This document shows, one piece after another, positions 22,001 through 32,318 of a DNA stretch of 64,000 nucleotides. The position numbers and the translations under genes were made by a program. The notes beneath the pieces were generated by a model. The model did not search any database. It worked only from the letters and a program-made list of their open reading frames with translations, and had not been told where the DNA came from. Location of the stretch: the NCBI GenBank assembly GCA_022414725.1, contig CM039467.1, positions 9,410,911 to 9,474,910 of the forward strand. The letters are read 5' to 3'. Each line of letters opens with the position of its first letter. Position 1 is the stretch's first letter. This DNA comes from Microglena sp. YARC (Eukaryota > Chlorophyta > Chlorophyceae > Chlamydomonadales > Chlamydomonadaceae).

Positions 22001-22440
22001 CCCTTCCCGACCCCCCCCCACACCCCCACCCCCCACCCCACCCCACCACCACCACCATCCCATCCCAGCATTAAGAGCTGCTAGGAGTCACTGCCAACAC
22101 ACACCCAACCCCACTCAACCAACACACCCCCACCCCACCCACACCCTAAGCCCACCAACACATGCACCAACCCACCACCCCTCCCCGACACCACCACCCC
22201 TACCCAACCCTACCCAACCCCACCCCATCCACCCCCATCCACCCCCACCCCACCCCACCCCACCCCACCAACCCATCCCTACCCAACCCTTCCCAACCCC
22301 TCCCCATCCACCCCCATTCACCCCTACCCAACCCACCCCATCCACCCCATCCACCCCTACCCAACCCCACCAACTCACCCCTACCCACCCCATCCACCCC
22401 CATCCTAGCCCAGCCTTGAGAGCTGCCAAGGGCCACTGCC
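19031..22440. repeat. C/A-rich satellite, about 130-200-bp unit
   Basis: About 20 units keyed by AGCATTGAGAGCTGCCAGGA then GCCACCAACACACCACCAAC then CCCACTCCACCAAAACACCT. The middle units (about 19730-21060) are nearly identical; those toward both ends diverge. ORFs on both strands are repeat artefacts. Confidence 0.92.
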
Positions 22441-22540
22441 AATAACTGCATTTGTTTTACTGCCGAAGACGGCGAGCAGCCAAATTGCTGGCTGAAGCTA
22501 TGAAACCATGTTGAAGTAAAAATTCAAGAGCCACTGGACA

Positions 22541-23255
22541 TAAACTAATCTTGGGGCCTACATAGCCTGAGCACAACCGCTTTGGCGCCCGGTGAAGTAC
22601 AACTGCTTTGGCACCTAGCGTAGTACAGAAGGTTGGTGCCTACCCTACGTAGCCTGAGCACAACCGCTTTGGCGCCCGGTGAAGTACAACTGCTTTGGCA
22701 CCTAGCGAAGTACAACTGATCGGGGCCTACATAGCCTGAGCACAACTGCTTTGGCGCCCGGTGAAGTACAACTGCTTTGGCACCTAGCGAAGTACAACTG
22801 ATTGGGGCCTACATAGCCTGAGCACAACTGCTTTGGCGCCCGGTGAAGTACAACTGCTTTGGCACCTAGCAAAGTACAACTGCTTGGTGCCTACGGAGCC
22901 TGAGCACAACCGTTTTGGCGCCTGGCAAAGTACAACTGCTTTGGCACCTACTGAAGTACAACTGCTTGGTGCCTACATAGCCTGAGCACAACCGTTTTGG
23001 TGCCTAGCAAAAGTAGCTTTGGCGCCTAGCGAAGTACAACTGCTTGGTGCCTACGTAGCCTGAGCACAGCCGTTGTGCCGCCTGGTGAAGTACAACTGCT
23101 TTGGTGCGTGGCGAAGTAAAACTGCTCGGGGCTTACGTAGCCTGAGCACAACCGTTTTGGCGCCTGGTGAAGTACAACTGCTTTGGCACCTACTGAAGTA
23201 CAACTGCTCGGGGCCTACGTAGCCTGAGCACAACTGTTGTGGCGCCTGGTGAAGC
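22541..23255. repeat. About 80-bp minisatellite (GCCTGAGCACAACCG)
   Basis: Eight to nine units of GGGGCCTACATAGCCTGAGC then ACAACCGCTTTGGCGCCCGG then TGAAGTACAACTGCTTTGGC. A further partial unit at 23370-23420 follows a short return of the 19-22 kb satellite at 23258-23355. Confidence 0.9.
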
Positions 23256-23504
23256 CACCACCCCTACCCGACCCCACCACCCCAACCCCAGCCCACCAAC
23301 CCCAGTCCCTCTCCCCCTATACATCCCAGTCCAGCATTGAGTGCTGCCAGGAGCCCCTGGACATCACATAAACTCGGGGCCTACGTAGCCTGAGCACAAT
23401 TTTTTTGGCGCCTGGTGAAAACAGCTTTGGATTCTCCCTTTCTCTGCAAGAGAATGGGTTCAGGTTGTAGCTCGCCCGACCAGGTACATAAGTTTGATAC
23501 CTCC

Positions 23505-23690
23505 TATGCATGCATGCATGCATGTATTTATGTATTTATGTATGTATGTATGTATGTATGTATGTATGTATGTATGCGTGTATGTCTGTATGTCTGTATG
23601 TCTGTATGCATGTATGTATGAATGTCTGTCTGTCTGTCTGTCTGTCTGTATGTCTGTATGTCTGTATGTATGTATGTACTAGTACGGTAG
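23505..23690. repeat. GTAT/GTCT tetranucleotide microsatellite
   Basis: CATG, TGTA and TGTC tetranucleotide runs over about 180 bp, directly followed by ACTAGTACGGTAGCC, the start of the dispersed repeat described at 24090. Confidence 0.9.
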
Positions 23691-24270
23691 CCCGTACGGT
23701 AGCCGTTGGCCACCTCTACCTGCCCCCCTCCCTCCTTTTTCACCCCTCCCTCTCTCCTCCTCTCCCCCCCCCCTCCTCTTTTCTGTCTCCTTCCCTTCTT
23801 TACTTGTCCTTCACCCTCCCTCCATCTCCCCCGCTTCAGTGTTTCTTTCTCCTATCCTCCTTGACTTTCCCTTGAATCTTGACCCTACCTCCGTCTCTCC
23901 CTTTTCCCAATGTCCCCTGTCCTACCCCATACGCATAGGGCAGGGCTGGGAAAGATTGAGCGCTAAGCCACGGACCAGCCGGATTCGAGAAAGTGTGCAA
24001 GATTGCGATTAATTAAGTCAAGTTCCAAGTGACTCAGAAAGCGATCGAATAATCAATTGGAATGATTCTGGAGGCATGCATGCATGCATGTATGTATGTA
24101 TGTACTAGCACATTGCCCGTGTGGCCGTTGGCCACCCCCCATCCACCCAGGTCCTTTGGTCTGCTCATGGTTACAGAAAGGCCCTTGTATGTCTCCCCCC
24201 TCCCACCCACCCCTCTCCCCCTTCACATGCACTCAGTCAAGATATTTCCCCCTTTGCAGCTAAAAATATG
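23680..24270. repeat. Dispersed repeat with (TGTA)n-ACTAG end, two copies
   Basis: TGTATGTACTAGTACGGTAG with CCGTTGGCCACC (23665-23720) and TGTATGTACTAGCACATTGC with CCGTGTGGCCGTTGGCCACC (24090-24140) start similar C/T-rich sequences; the second continues to ACTCAGTCAAGATATTTCCC. A third copy is at 25660. The tetranucleotide tail followed by a conserved core resembles a retroposon 3' end. Confidence 0.6.
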
Positions 24271-25640
24271 TGATGCATGCCCCATTCCCTTCCGTAATGT
24301 ATGGCCCCCCTCCCCCCCTGACCTGCACGATCCCCTACTTTCCCTAAATCTTTCTGCCCCCCATCCCCATTGCCACACCCTCTCTTTCTCTCCCCTGCTC
24401 CCCCCTGCCCCACACACCTTCCAGCCATCTCCCCCCTCGCGCAACCTTCCCCTTCCTCTCCCCCGCACCCACAGACACCCACGTACACCTCTTCCCCTTC
24501 ACTTAAGATGTGCCCCACCAGCCCTATCACACACGCATACCATTCCAACCCACCCCCAGCCAGACCAACAGTATCCCTACTTTTCCGGACCTCTCCCTGC
24601 CCCTCACCCCACCCCATCCACACACACTCTTCCCCCCCCCCCCCTCCCCCCCCCCCCCCCACCGTCCCTTTCCTCAACCACCGAAACGCACTCACACTTT
24701 CCTCTCTCGTCCCTAATTCGTACACTTCCCTCCAGCTGCGGGCTTTAACCGTGCAGAAAGTTAGCTGCGAACAACGGCTTGCAAACTCGCAGGTTCTGAA
24801 TTTGCGACGAGGCCAAGAACACGGGTTCTTCTCGTGCAGTGGTTGATTTTGAACAACTTCGAGTTACACACGCATCGGGTCAAACTCGCTGCAGCCGTGC
24901 TTAACGATCGTCAATACACTGAAATGAGAGTGCGGTGATGAGATGAGCGTTGCAGGCGCGAGCGATGGAGATAGTGATGAAGAATTCGAATTGATCGAAG
25001 TTGTTGCGACTAACTGCCAAGCATCACAAATGCGCCTGGTTTGGTTAGCTGCCTGGCGTTCATCTGCAAGCATTGCAGCCCCCGTGGTAGCATAGGCTTC
25101 GCGCCTGGTTTGGTTAGCTGCCTGGTGTTCATCTGCAGGCATTGCAGCCCACATGGTAGCACGGGCTAAACATCGACGCTGGTTGTCATGGCCCTACTCG
25201 TCGGTCCGAAGAGCTCGCTTTGGGCGCTGACTGGCTGTAGTTTCTGCTCTTCTGTCATGGTGGTGAAGCATGGTGGCATCAAGAAGCAATAGGTTATAAA
25301 TGATCAGCCTTAGCGGCATGTTTGCTTCAGATAGCGGAAAATCGAAAAAAGACGAAATGTTGATTTTTTGTAGGCATGGTACCAAAAGCAGACCACGACA
25401 GCAAAACAATTGCAATCGCTCAAAATGAATAAGTGCTCCTGAATATTGACGAGCGTTCAGTGTAGGATCGCTGGGGGGGGAAACGAATCTGCAGTCCGCC
25501 GCGATGAGACATTTTTGAACTTGGTAGCACAGTACTACAACACGCCCACACCCTGTCCCCCGTCCCCGCGCCCCGGCCCCCTACACACCAACGCACGAAC
25601 GAACAAACAAAAAATTAGCGTACTATTAATATAAATCCAT
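24271..25640. other. Gene-free stretch: C-rich then mixed sequence
   Basis: C/T-rich low complexity to about 24730, then sequence with a direct repeat GTTTGGTTAGCTGCCTGG with TTCATCTGC at 25035 and 25110. No gene recognised. Confidence 0.45.
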
Positions 25641-26040
25641 GTATGTCTACATATATATAGATGTACTAGTAGGGTAGCCTGTGTGGTCTTGGCCACCACC
25701 CACCCCTACCCAGCCCCACCCACATCTACCCACCCAGGTCCTAGGTCCTGGTCTGGCCTGGGTTACATAATGGGTATGTTTGCCCTTGTATGCACACCGC
25801 ACCCCACCCCCACCCTCCCATTCCCCCCTCCCACACACATCCAAGTGCTCACACCCTCTGTCCCTCCACATACACACAGTCAATAATTTCCCCCTTAGTG
25901 ACTGAAAATATATATGAAAATATATATATAAAATGAAAATATGTATGGAAATATTTATGAAAATATGTATGGAAATATTGTATGGAAATGAAAATATATA
26001 TGAAAATGTTTATCATATGCCCTCTTCCCTTTCCTACTAT
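25641..26040. repeat. Third copy of the ACTAG dispersed repeat plus AAAATAT tandem
   Basis: GATGTACTAGTAGGGTAGCC then GTGTGGTCTTGGCCACC at 25658, through ACACAGTCAATAATTTCCCC at about 25875, parallels 24100-24265. A GAAAATATATATG tandem follows at 25905-26010. Confidence 0.6.
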
Positions 26041-26079
26041 ATATTTATACCCCCCTCACCCCCACCCAAAACCCACCCG

Positions 26080-26640
26080 AACTCAACCCAACCCAACATA
26101 ACCCAACCCAACCCAACCCAACCCAACCCAACCCAACCCAACCCAACCCAACCCAACCCAACCCAACCCAACCCAACCCAACCCAACCCAACCCAACCCA
26201 TCCCCCAGCCCAACCCAAACCAAACCCAACCAAACCAAACCCATCCAACCCAACCCAACCCAACCCAACCCAACCCAACCCAACCCAACCCAACCCAACC
26301 CAACCCAACCCAACCCAACCCAACCCAACCCAGCCCCAACCCAACCCAACCCAACCCAACCCAACCCATCCCAACCCAACCCAACCCAACCCAACCCAAC
26401 CCAGCCCAACCCAAACCCAAACCCAAACCCAAAACCCAACCCAACCCAGCCCCCAGCCCAACCCAAAACCCAACCCAACCCAACCAAACCCATCCCAACC
26501 CCAACCCAACCCAACCCAACCCAACCCAACCCAACCCAACCCAACCCAACCCAACCCAACCCAGCCCAACCCACCCAGCCCCAACCCAACCCAACCCAAC
26601 CCAACCCAACCAACCCAACCCTGCCCAACATAACCCTCCA
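26080..26640. repeat. (CCCAA)n pentanucleotide array, about 560 bp
   Basis: Mostly perfect CCCAA units, about 100 of them, interrupted by ACCCAAACCC and CCAGCCC variants. It gives long Asn-Pro-Thr-Gln or Gly-Trp-Val-Leu ORFs on either strand that are not genes. Telomere-like in composition but neither TTTAGGG nor TTAGGG. Confidence 0.95.
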
Positions 26641-26792
26641 AGCTTACATAATACCCTGCTAACCCCTAAATCCTCAGCGCCGCCCCTCCCCCACCCCGAC
26701 CCCCACCCCCAACAACCCCAACAACCCCAACACACCCCAACTCACCCCACCCCTTCAACCACAATCTGTTTCTGCTCCCTGCCCCCCCCTAC

Positions 26793-26986
26793 CAGGGTAC
26801 TTCAAATTGCCAAATTGGCCAGCGCTTTAGCGCACTTGAAAAAAAAAAACTGCGCTTTGTAGTGCAAAAAGCGCAAAAATTGTTTGCTGCGCCCACAGGA
26901 AGTTGCAAAAAACTGCGCTTAAAGCGCAGAGGGGGTCAAAAAGTCAGCGCTCAAAAGTGCAAAAGCGCGCGCTTTGAATTACCCTG
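26793..26986. mobile_element. hAT-type MITE (family 1), complete, with 8-bp target duplication
   Basis: 194 bp with termini CAGGGTACTTCAAATT and, inverted, CAGGGTAATTCAAAGC. It is flanked by CCCCCTAC at 26785-26792 and 26987-26994. CAGGG ends plus an 8-bp duplication are hallmarks of hAT transposons. The interior has GCGCTTTAGCGC-type palindromes and no ORF. Copies at 30286 and 55984. Confidence 0.92.
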
Positions 26987-27284
26987 CCCCCTACCCACCA
27001 CCACCCAGCCATCTCCAAGCTTGCTGGGCACTCCCCTACCTCTCCCCTGCACACACAGGCACACACAAGTGCACTCCGTTTCCCTACTTGATCCACTCCC
27101 CTCCACTCGGCGTTGATCGTGCAGAAAGATGAAGGGGATGATATGCTGGCGATTCAACTTATGGGCAACTAGCGATCGGTTGCTCTAATCATCCAATTAC
27201 ATCCAATCAAATCAAATTTAATTTACTGACAATTATAAAATTTCATTCGGGATGCGCCACCAGACGCCCTTAATTCAACCAAAT

Positions 27285-27440
27285 TGTGAACCCTAAGCTC
27301 ACATGCTTCATAAACCCTAAACCGGCATGCTTCATAAACCCTCAACCCGCATGCTTCATGAACCCTCAACCTGCATGCTTCATAAACCCTCAACCCGCAT
27401 GCTTCATAAACCCTCAACCCACATGCTCCAATTAATTGAA
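27285..27440. repeat. 27-bp tandem (AACCCTCAACCCGCATGCTTCATA)
   Basis: About six units of CATAAACCCTCAACCCGCAT with GCTTCAT. The CCCTAA/CCCTCAA element resembles degenerate telomeric sequence. Confidence 0.85.
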
Positions 27441-27787
27441 TGAGCTCCTTTTGGACCAACCTGCCTGGCAGGTACTTTTATATGAGGGTTTGGATGCTAT
27501 GACAAGAAAATAATAAAAAATAAAAAATGGTATCAGTATACGTATACGTATTAGTATAATAATAATGACACACTTGTAGGGAAAGGCTCAGTTAATTAAT
27601 ATTAGTGAATGTTAGTAAATATTAGGCAGACAAGCCATCTCACTAGAATTTTGTATTTATTTGAAGAAGAAAAACAAATTGTGACACTCTAATAATATTA
27701 GTTAATAAATATTAGTTTTTCCGGATTTTTCAAACATTAATATTAGTTGCCGTTCCTTACACACTTGTGCCCTACGATCCCCTGCAG
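27441..27787. other. AT-rich intron-like sequence
   Basis: AT-rich with repeated TTAGTWAATATTAG at about 27590-27750, ending in CCCCTGCAG at 27787. No upstream exon recognised. Confidence 0.5.
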
Positions 27788-28420
27788 GTCCATCCCGACA
27801 ATGTCATTATTGATTTAGATAAGGCAAAAAAACTCATCGACGACCATGTGCAGTTCATTCCGCCGCTAGGGGGAGTTATCAGTCGGATGGCACCTCAAGA
27901 AATGCCTACAGAGGCAGATCTGAAGAATGTGTTGCGTATTCTCGAAGTTACATTCAAACAAGGTGACGACCTGGGGGCCTTGTGTATTGCAGTCTACAAG
28001 GCGCTGGCTTCACCATGCTGTATGACTGTGAAGACAGGTGAAGCTGGCAAAATAACGATCGATAACAAGTCGAGTCGCGACCTCAAAGCCGTTGTCATTC
28101 CTGTCCCAACGCGCCAGCAGCTGAAGGAGGCCGCTGCCTACGAAGCAGCCGGCCTTTCTGCTGGCAAGGCATCAGATCAATGTAAGGTGGTGGAAGGGGG
28201 AGAACGTGATTCAACTCCTGTAAAGGATAATAAAGCCTTGGTAACACTCAGCTATGACGTGCAGTGGCAAAACACACCAGATATCCAGCTAGCCAATGAG
28301 ATCAGCATGTACGTGTCCCTGCAACTGTGCACAAATAAGTGTGTGCCCGTAGGGCGCTCTGTAGTCATCACTAGCCCGAACTACACCTACACATCGAGCC
28401 CAGCTAAATTGGAAAGTTGA
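27788..28420 (+). CDS. 3'-terminal exon of an unrecognised protein (210 codons)
   Basis: An acceptor-like CCCCTGCAG precedes an open frame starting VHPDNVIIDLDKAKKLIDDH and ending SPNYTYTSSPAKLES before TGA. There is no ATG at the start, so at least one upstream exon is missing from view. Visible features: a charged helix (ADLKNVLRILEVTFKQGDD), three cysteines in its middle, and a Lys/Glu-rich stretch around residue 125. Codon use and the clean frame look like a real gene. I do not recognise the family. Nothing next to it suggests a role: repeats lie upstream and a LINE fragment downstream. Confidence 0.65.
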   Translation, partial: VHPDNVIIDLDKAKKLIDDHVQFIPPLGGVISRMAPQEMPTEADLKNVLRILEVTFKQGDDLGALCIAVYKALASPCCMTVKTGEAGKITIDNKSSRDLKAVVIPVPTRQQLKEAAAYEAAGLSAGKASDQCKVVEGGERDSTPVKDNKALVTLSYDVQWQNTPDIQLANEISMYVSLQLCTNKCVPVGRSVVITSPNYTYTSSPAKLES

Positions 28421-28502
28421 TCATTAGTACGAGCTGCCACAGGACGTGAGATTGAAGACCCCCCTCCCCTCTTTGCATGCATGTGTATATGTATGTATGT
28501 AT

Positions 28503-29580
28503 ATGTATGTATGTATGTTACAGTCCAGGGGTAGGCCAAATAGGCTAAAGGGACTTACCCAACCGTGGTAGGAAGGGCTAAAAACGAAAATGCACTGATG
28601 AGCTGAACCCCAAACAATCGTTTTACCGACGGGGGCCCTGAGTTCGTGCTACAGTGATCATTTAATTATACAATATAATTAAATCATCATCTCATCTGGG
28701 ATGATAATTTAATTGTGCGATTTAATCGCATTGATTTATATACTGTATTCAGTATTTCCATCCTTCGAAGGAATCAGGATTCATGACCAGCTTCATGATG
28801 AAGTTTTATCCACCAATTCAGGTTCAATCTTCATTTTCTCAAAAATAAATTTTCTATCCTCAGTGTATAATGGACATTCTAATATGAAATGCATTTCATC
28901 TTCGACCACTCTTCTACTGTCAACCATCATATCACAGCACTTGCACATACAAAGGAGGCACTCCTTTCTGATTCGCAATTTAAGCGGGGGGGCAGTGCCA
29001 AACCCATGCATTGTCATGCAATGCTTCAACGGCGGCACATTGGCAACATATTGATCAACAGGAGGCACTCCTTTCTGATTCGAAATTGAAGTTGTGAGCT
29101 CAAAGATGTAGTCTTGCTAAGCATTTAATATTCTTGTTAAAAAAGTTAGTGTACTTTGAACAATGGTTTCTATCCTCTGTCATCATCCAATTTGCATACA
29201 TAATAGTTTAATACCGATTCCTTGGTTATCACCAAGATTCCTGGGGTTCACTGTACTCAGGGATTGCCAGTCAATGTCTTTTATTTTAGAGATGCCTTCA
29301 TCAATTTTTCCTAAGTCAATCTTGCTTAGTGAAGTCTGATTATCTTGAATAATATCAGAGAAATGTTCTATAACACCTAATCTCTGAATGCATCTTAGTA
29401 ATCCATGAGACCAGCATTGTTTATTGCTATCTCTGGTTGCCATTAGAACATTCTCTAGCAAGGCTCTTTTCACAAAATCATCGTCCTTACGGTCAACGGT
29501 TTTTTCCCAAAAGCCAGTACTATGCGCCTTACGTATTGGCAAGATTAAGTATCTGCAAATGTCATTTCCCCCCCCCAAAA
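28503..29580 (-). mobile_element. LINE fragment (3' part), minus strand
   Basis: The minus strand encodes WEKTVDRKDDDFVKRALLEN and further 131 codons (29578-29183), then [20 protein letters not shown] (29068-28793), the cysteine/histidine C-terminal signature common in non-LTR retrotransposon proteins. A 3' UTR (GGGGTTCAGCTCATCAGTGC, then GCCTATTTGGCCTACCCCTG, GACTGTAACATAC) ends in a CATA tandem tail at 28503-28520. The 5' part is absent. Confidence 0.75.
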
Positions 29581-29717
29581 GTGGGTCTCAGAAAAGCATG
29601 GCAAAACTAACTTGGCAAAGGGGTCTTAGGCTTCGACTGACTCAAGTTCAGACCTGAAATCCAGTTGGCAAGGGGTATTTTTGCATACCTCTTATTGTTA
29701 CAAATCCTTTTTACATG

Positions 29718-30205
29718 TTCGCCAGGTAGTCTGCCCAAGCTTGCTGTAAAACCATGTAACAATTCAAATCAGGAGCATTAGACTTGCTAGGGCTTGGTAG
29801 CCAGACCGGAACATGGCTCCTGCCAGCCAAATTGCTGGCTGGCGCCATGTATCCAAGTTCAAGGTCAAGTACATGTTCACTAAGTTGTCTGCCCAAGCTT
29901 GCTGAAAATAAAACCATGTAACCATCCAAAGCAGGAACATTTAAATTGCTAGGGCTTCGTAGCCAGACCGGTACATGACTCTAGCCAGCCAAATTGCTGT
30001 CTGGAGCCATGTAACCAAGTTCAAGGTCAAGTACATGTTCACTAAGTTGTCTGCCCAAGCTTGCTGAAAATAAAACCATGTAACCATCCAAAGCAGGAAC
30101 ATTTAAATTGCTAGGGCTTAGTAGCCAAACCGGTACATGGCTCTAGCCAGCCAAATTGCTGGCTGGAGCCATGTAACCAAGTTCAAGGTCAAGTTTCGAG
30201 AAGCC
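29718..30205. repeat. About 162-bp tandem repeat, three copies, with hairpin
   Basis: Units start near 29718, 29880 and 30040 and share GTCTGCCCAAGCTTGCTG, AAACCATGTAAC and TGCTAGGGCTTNGTAGCCA. Each has the inverted repeat GGCTCTAGCCAGCC-AAATTGCT-GGCTGGAGCC. A related hairpin occurs at 22475. Confidence 0.85.
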
Positions 30206-30285
30206 CAAAGTTTTCAAGTTGGATATCAACCTGTTTAATTATATACCGGATTACCGGTACCAAATTTCCACCTTGCCAGCACATT

Positions 30286-30434
30286 TCAGACCCCCTTTGC
30301 GCTTTAAGCGCAGTCTTTTTCAACTCCCTGTGGGCGCAGCAAGCAAATTTTGCGCTTTTTGCACTACAAAGCGCAGTTTTTTTGTTGTCAAGTGCGCTAA
30401 AGCGCTGGCCAATTTGGCAATTTGAAGTACCCTG
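30286..30434. mobile_element. hAT-type MITE family 1, truncated, inverted orientation
   Basis: It matches the 26793 element in reverse: GACCCCCTTTGCGCTTTAAG, CTGTGGGCGCAGCAAGC, AGCGCTGGCCAATTTGG and end GAAGTACCCTG. The other terminus is lost. Confidence 0.85.
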
Positions 30435-30679
30435 GTATTGATTACTTACCGGTAGTTATTTCTTTGTTTTGTGTTCAACATACATTGGGCCATACGCCCA
30501 CGCCTCCGGGCTCACTCCTGAGAGACACAAAACTCACAAAATGAGACGTGAGGTTGAGGAGCAGGGTTGTTCGGGACGCAATTTACGCATGTGGTAAGAT
30601 AGGAGCTGACATGAACTGCCGGCCACCCAGCTGGGAGCTGTAGGCGCCTGGGCACATACTCAATTGTACAAATTTGCAT

Positions 30680-30862
30680 CAGGGTACTTCAGGAGGACCC
30701 CCAGCTATGCTGCCCGAGACACAACCAATTGCATAGCCTGCGTCCTGTGATGCAACAGACCCTTCCTTCTGGTCGACAAACCCTCCCCACTCCCCAGTCC
30801 CCCACTTTGCGTCCTACGAATACAAACACAAAGACAGGCGCATAAATACGTGAACAACCCTG
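30680..30862. mobile_element. MITE family 2 copy
   Basis: CAGGGTACTTCAGGAGGACC through CTTCCTTCTGGTC to GTGAACAACCCTG. Same element as 16078 and 51465; no clear target duplication. Confidence 0.75.
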
Positions 30863-31586
30863 TTATCACGTTTGGCAGTTATGGTGATGCGCAACGAAGA
30901 GGGTCGAAGAGGTCACAAAGACCCTGGTTTCGTTTTCCCTTTTTCTTCTAGTTGTCATCATAACTGTCAAACGTGATAAAGGCCATTATATACAATCGTG
31001 CTCAAATGTCAGTACCAATTGAACTGCCTCTATTACCGTGTAATATTGGTCTCCTTCTCACAGTCTGTACTCATGAGTGCGTTGTTGTAAACATTTCACT
31101 GCCCGTGTTTATTCCACTAGCAGGCGATGATCATTGTACAGCCACAAGACCGTGGGATAAAAAAGAAACAAACCCGTCCGCTTGGACTCAATACAACCCA
31201 AGCCCCCCCGGGGCATGTCCGATTAGCTGCATGGTCTGTTACCTGAGTCCCCAGCTGTCCAGATGCATGGATATGTGTATACAGACGTAGGCCCTACTTA
31301 GCCATTGTAAATATCATCCCCCCCCAGGCAGCTGCGGACACAACACAGGATTCTGGCAGTTGCAGCTGAATGGATAAGCCCAATCAAATCATGGACTGGT
31401 GAATTCGAACTGAGGAACCCTGTAGGAAGGTTTATGCCTACCTAGACGTAACTCCTTGAACGAGAACATAACATGAGAGTCGCTTGTACAGAATACAGAA
31501 GCACAGATTCTACTTTTTCTCGAACATGCAAGCGAGTTTGCACATGTGACCTGTGACACCTGTCATTGGTTAATGGCTTATGTGGT
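30863..31586. other. Gene-free stretch
   Basis: Contains an inverted repeat built of ATCACGTTTGGCAGTTATG-like arms (about 30866-30886 and 30958-30980, CATAACTGTCAAACGTGAT) around 70 bp, possibly another small inverted-repeat element. Nothing else is recognised. Confidence 0.45.
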
Positions 31587-31602
31587 GGTGTTGAAAAACA
31601 CC
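31587..31602 (-). terminator. Histone 3' stem-loop (H3 remnant)
   Basis: On the minus strand GGTGTT-TTTC-AACACC: a perfect 6-bp stem and 4-nt loop of the type that SLBP binds to form the 3' end of replication-dependent histone mRNAs. It lies about 50 bp downstream of the H3 stop codon. Confidence 0.88.
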
Positions 31603-31652
31603 GTTGGTTTGAGCGTGCCAGCAAAGAGTGGCTACTGAGCTCGGAAGCTTGC

Positions 31653-31718
31653 TTAAGCCCTCTCGCCACGGATGCGGCGTGCCAGCTGGATATCCTTGGG
31701 CATGATGGTAACGCGCTT
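31653..31718 (-). pseudogene. H3: Histone H3 C-terminal remnant
   Basis: The minus strand encodes KRVTIMPKDIQLARRIRGER then A and TAA, the last 21 residues of histone H3. Homology stops abruptly at the Lys, and only about 230 bp separate it from the divergent H4 start, too little for the other 115 codons. The gene has lost its 5' part while keeping its stop codon and 3' stem-loop. Confidence 0.88.
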
Positions 31719-31801
31719 CGGGTTCAGAGGTCGCGGGCGCGGGCGCGGGTCAACCAACGTAGAAGGGGAAGAGGAGCGCGTTCTGCTGATCCGCTTCATA
31801 A

Positions 31802-32260
<459 letters not shown>

Positions 32261-32302
32261 GTATTTCACCCCTACCTTGAAGCGTGCACTCGCACACAAA
32301 AC

Positions 32303-32318
32303 GGTGTTTTTAAACACC
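32303..32318 (+). terminator. Histone 3' stem-loop of H4
   Basis: GGTGTT-TTTA-AACACC, a perfect 6-bp stem with a UUUA loop, 43 bp after the H4 stop. Confidence 0.92.

Noticed and set aside
26080..26640. Chromosome end (telomere)
   Set aside because: The array is internal, with a MITE, a coding exon and LINE on one side and repeats on the other, and its unit differs from the CCCTAAA seen elsewhere.
25933..26862. 309-codon Asn-Pro-Thr-Gln ORF and Gly-Trp-Val-Leu ORFs opposite
   Set aside because: A pentanucleotide array has the same reading in all frames and rarely makes a stop; purely compositional.
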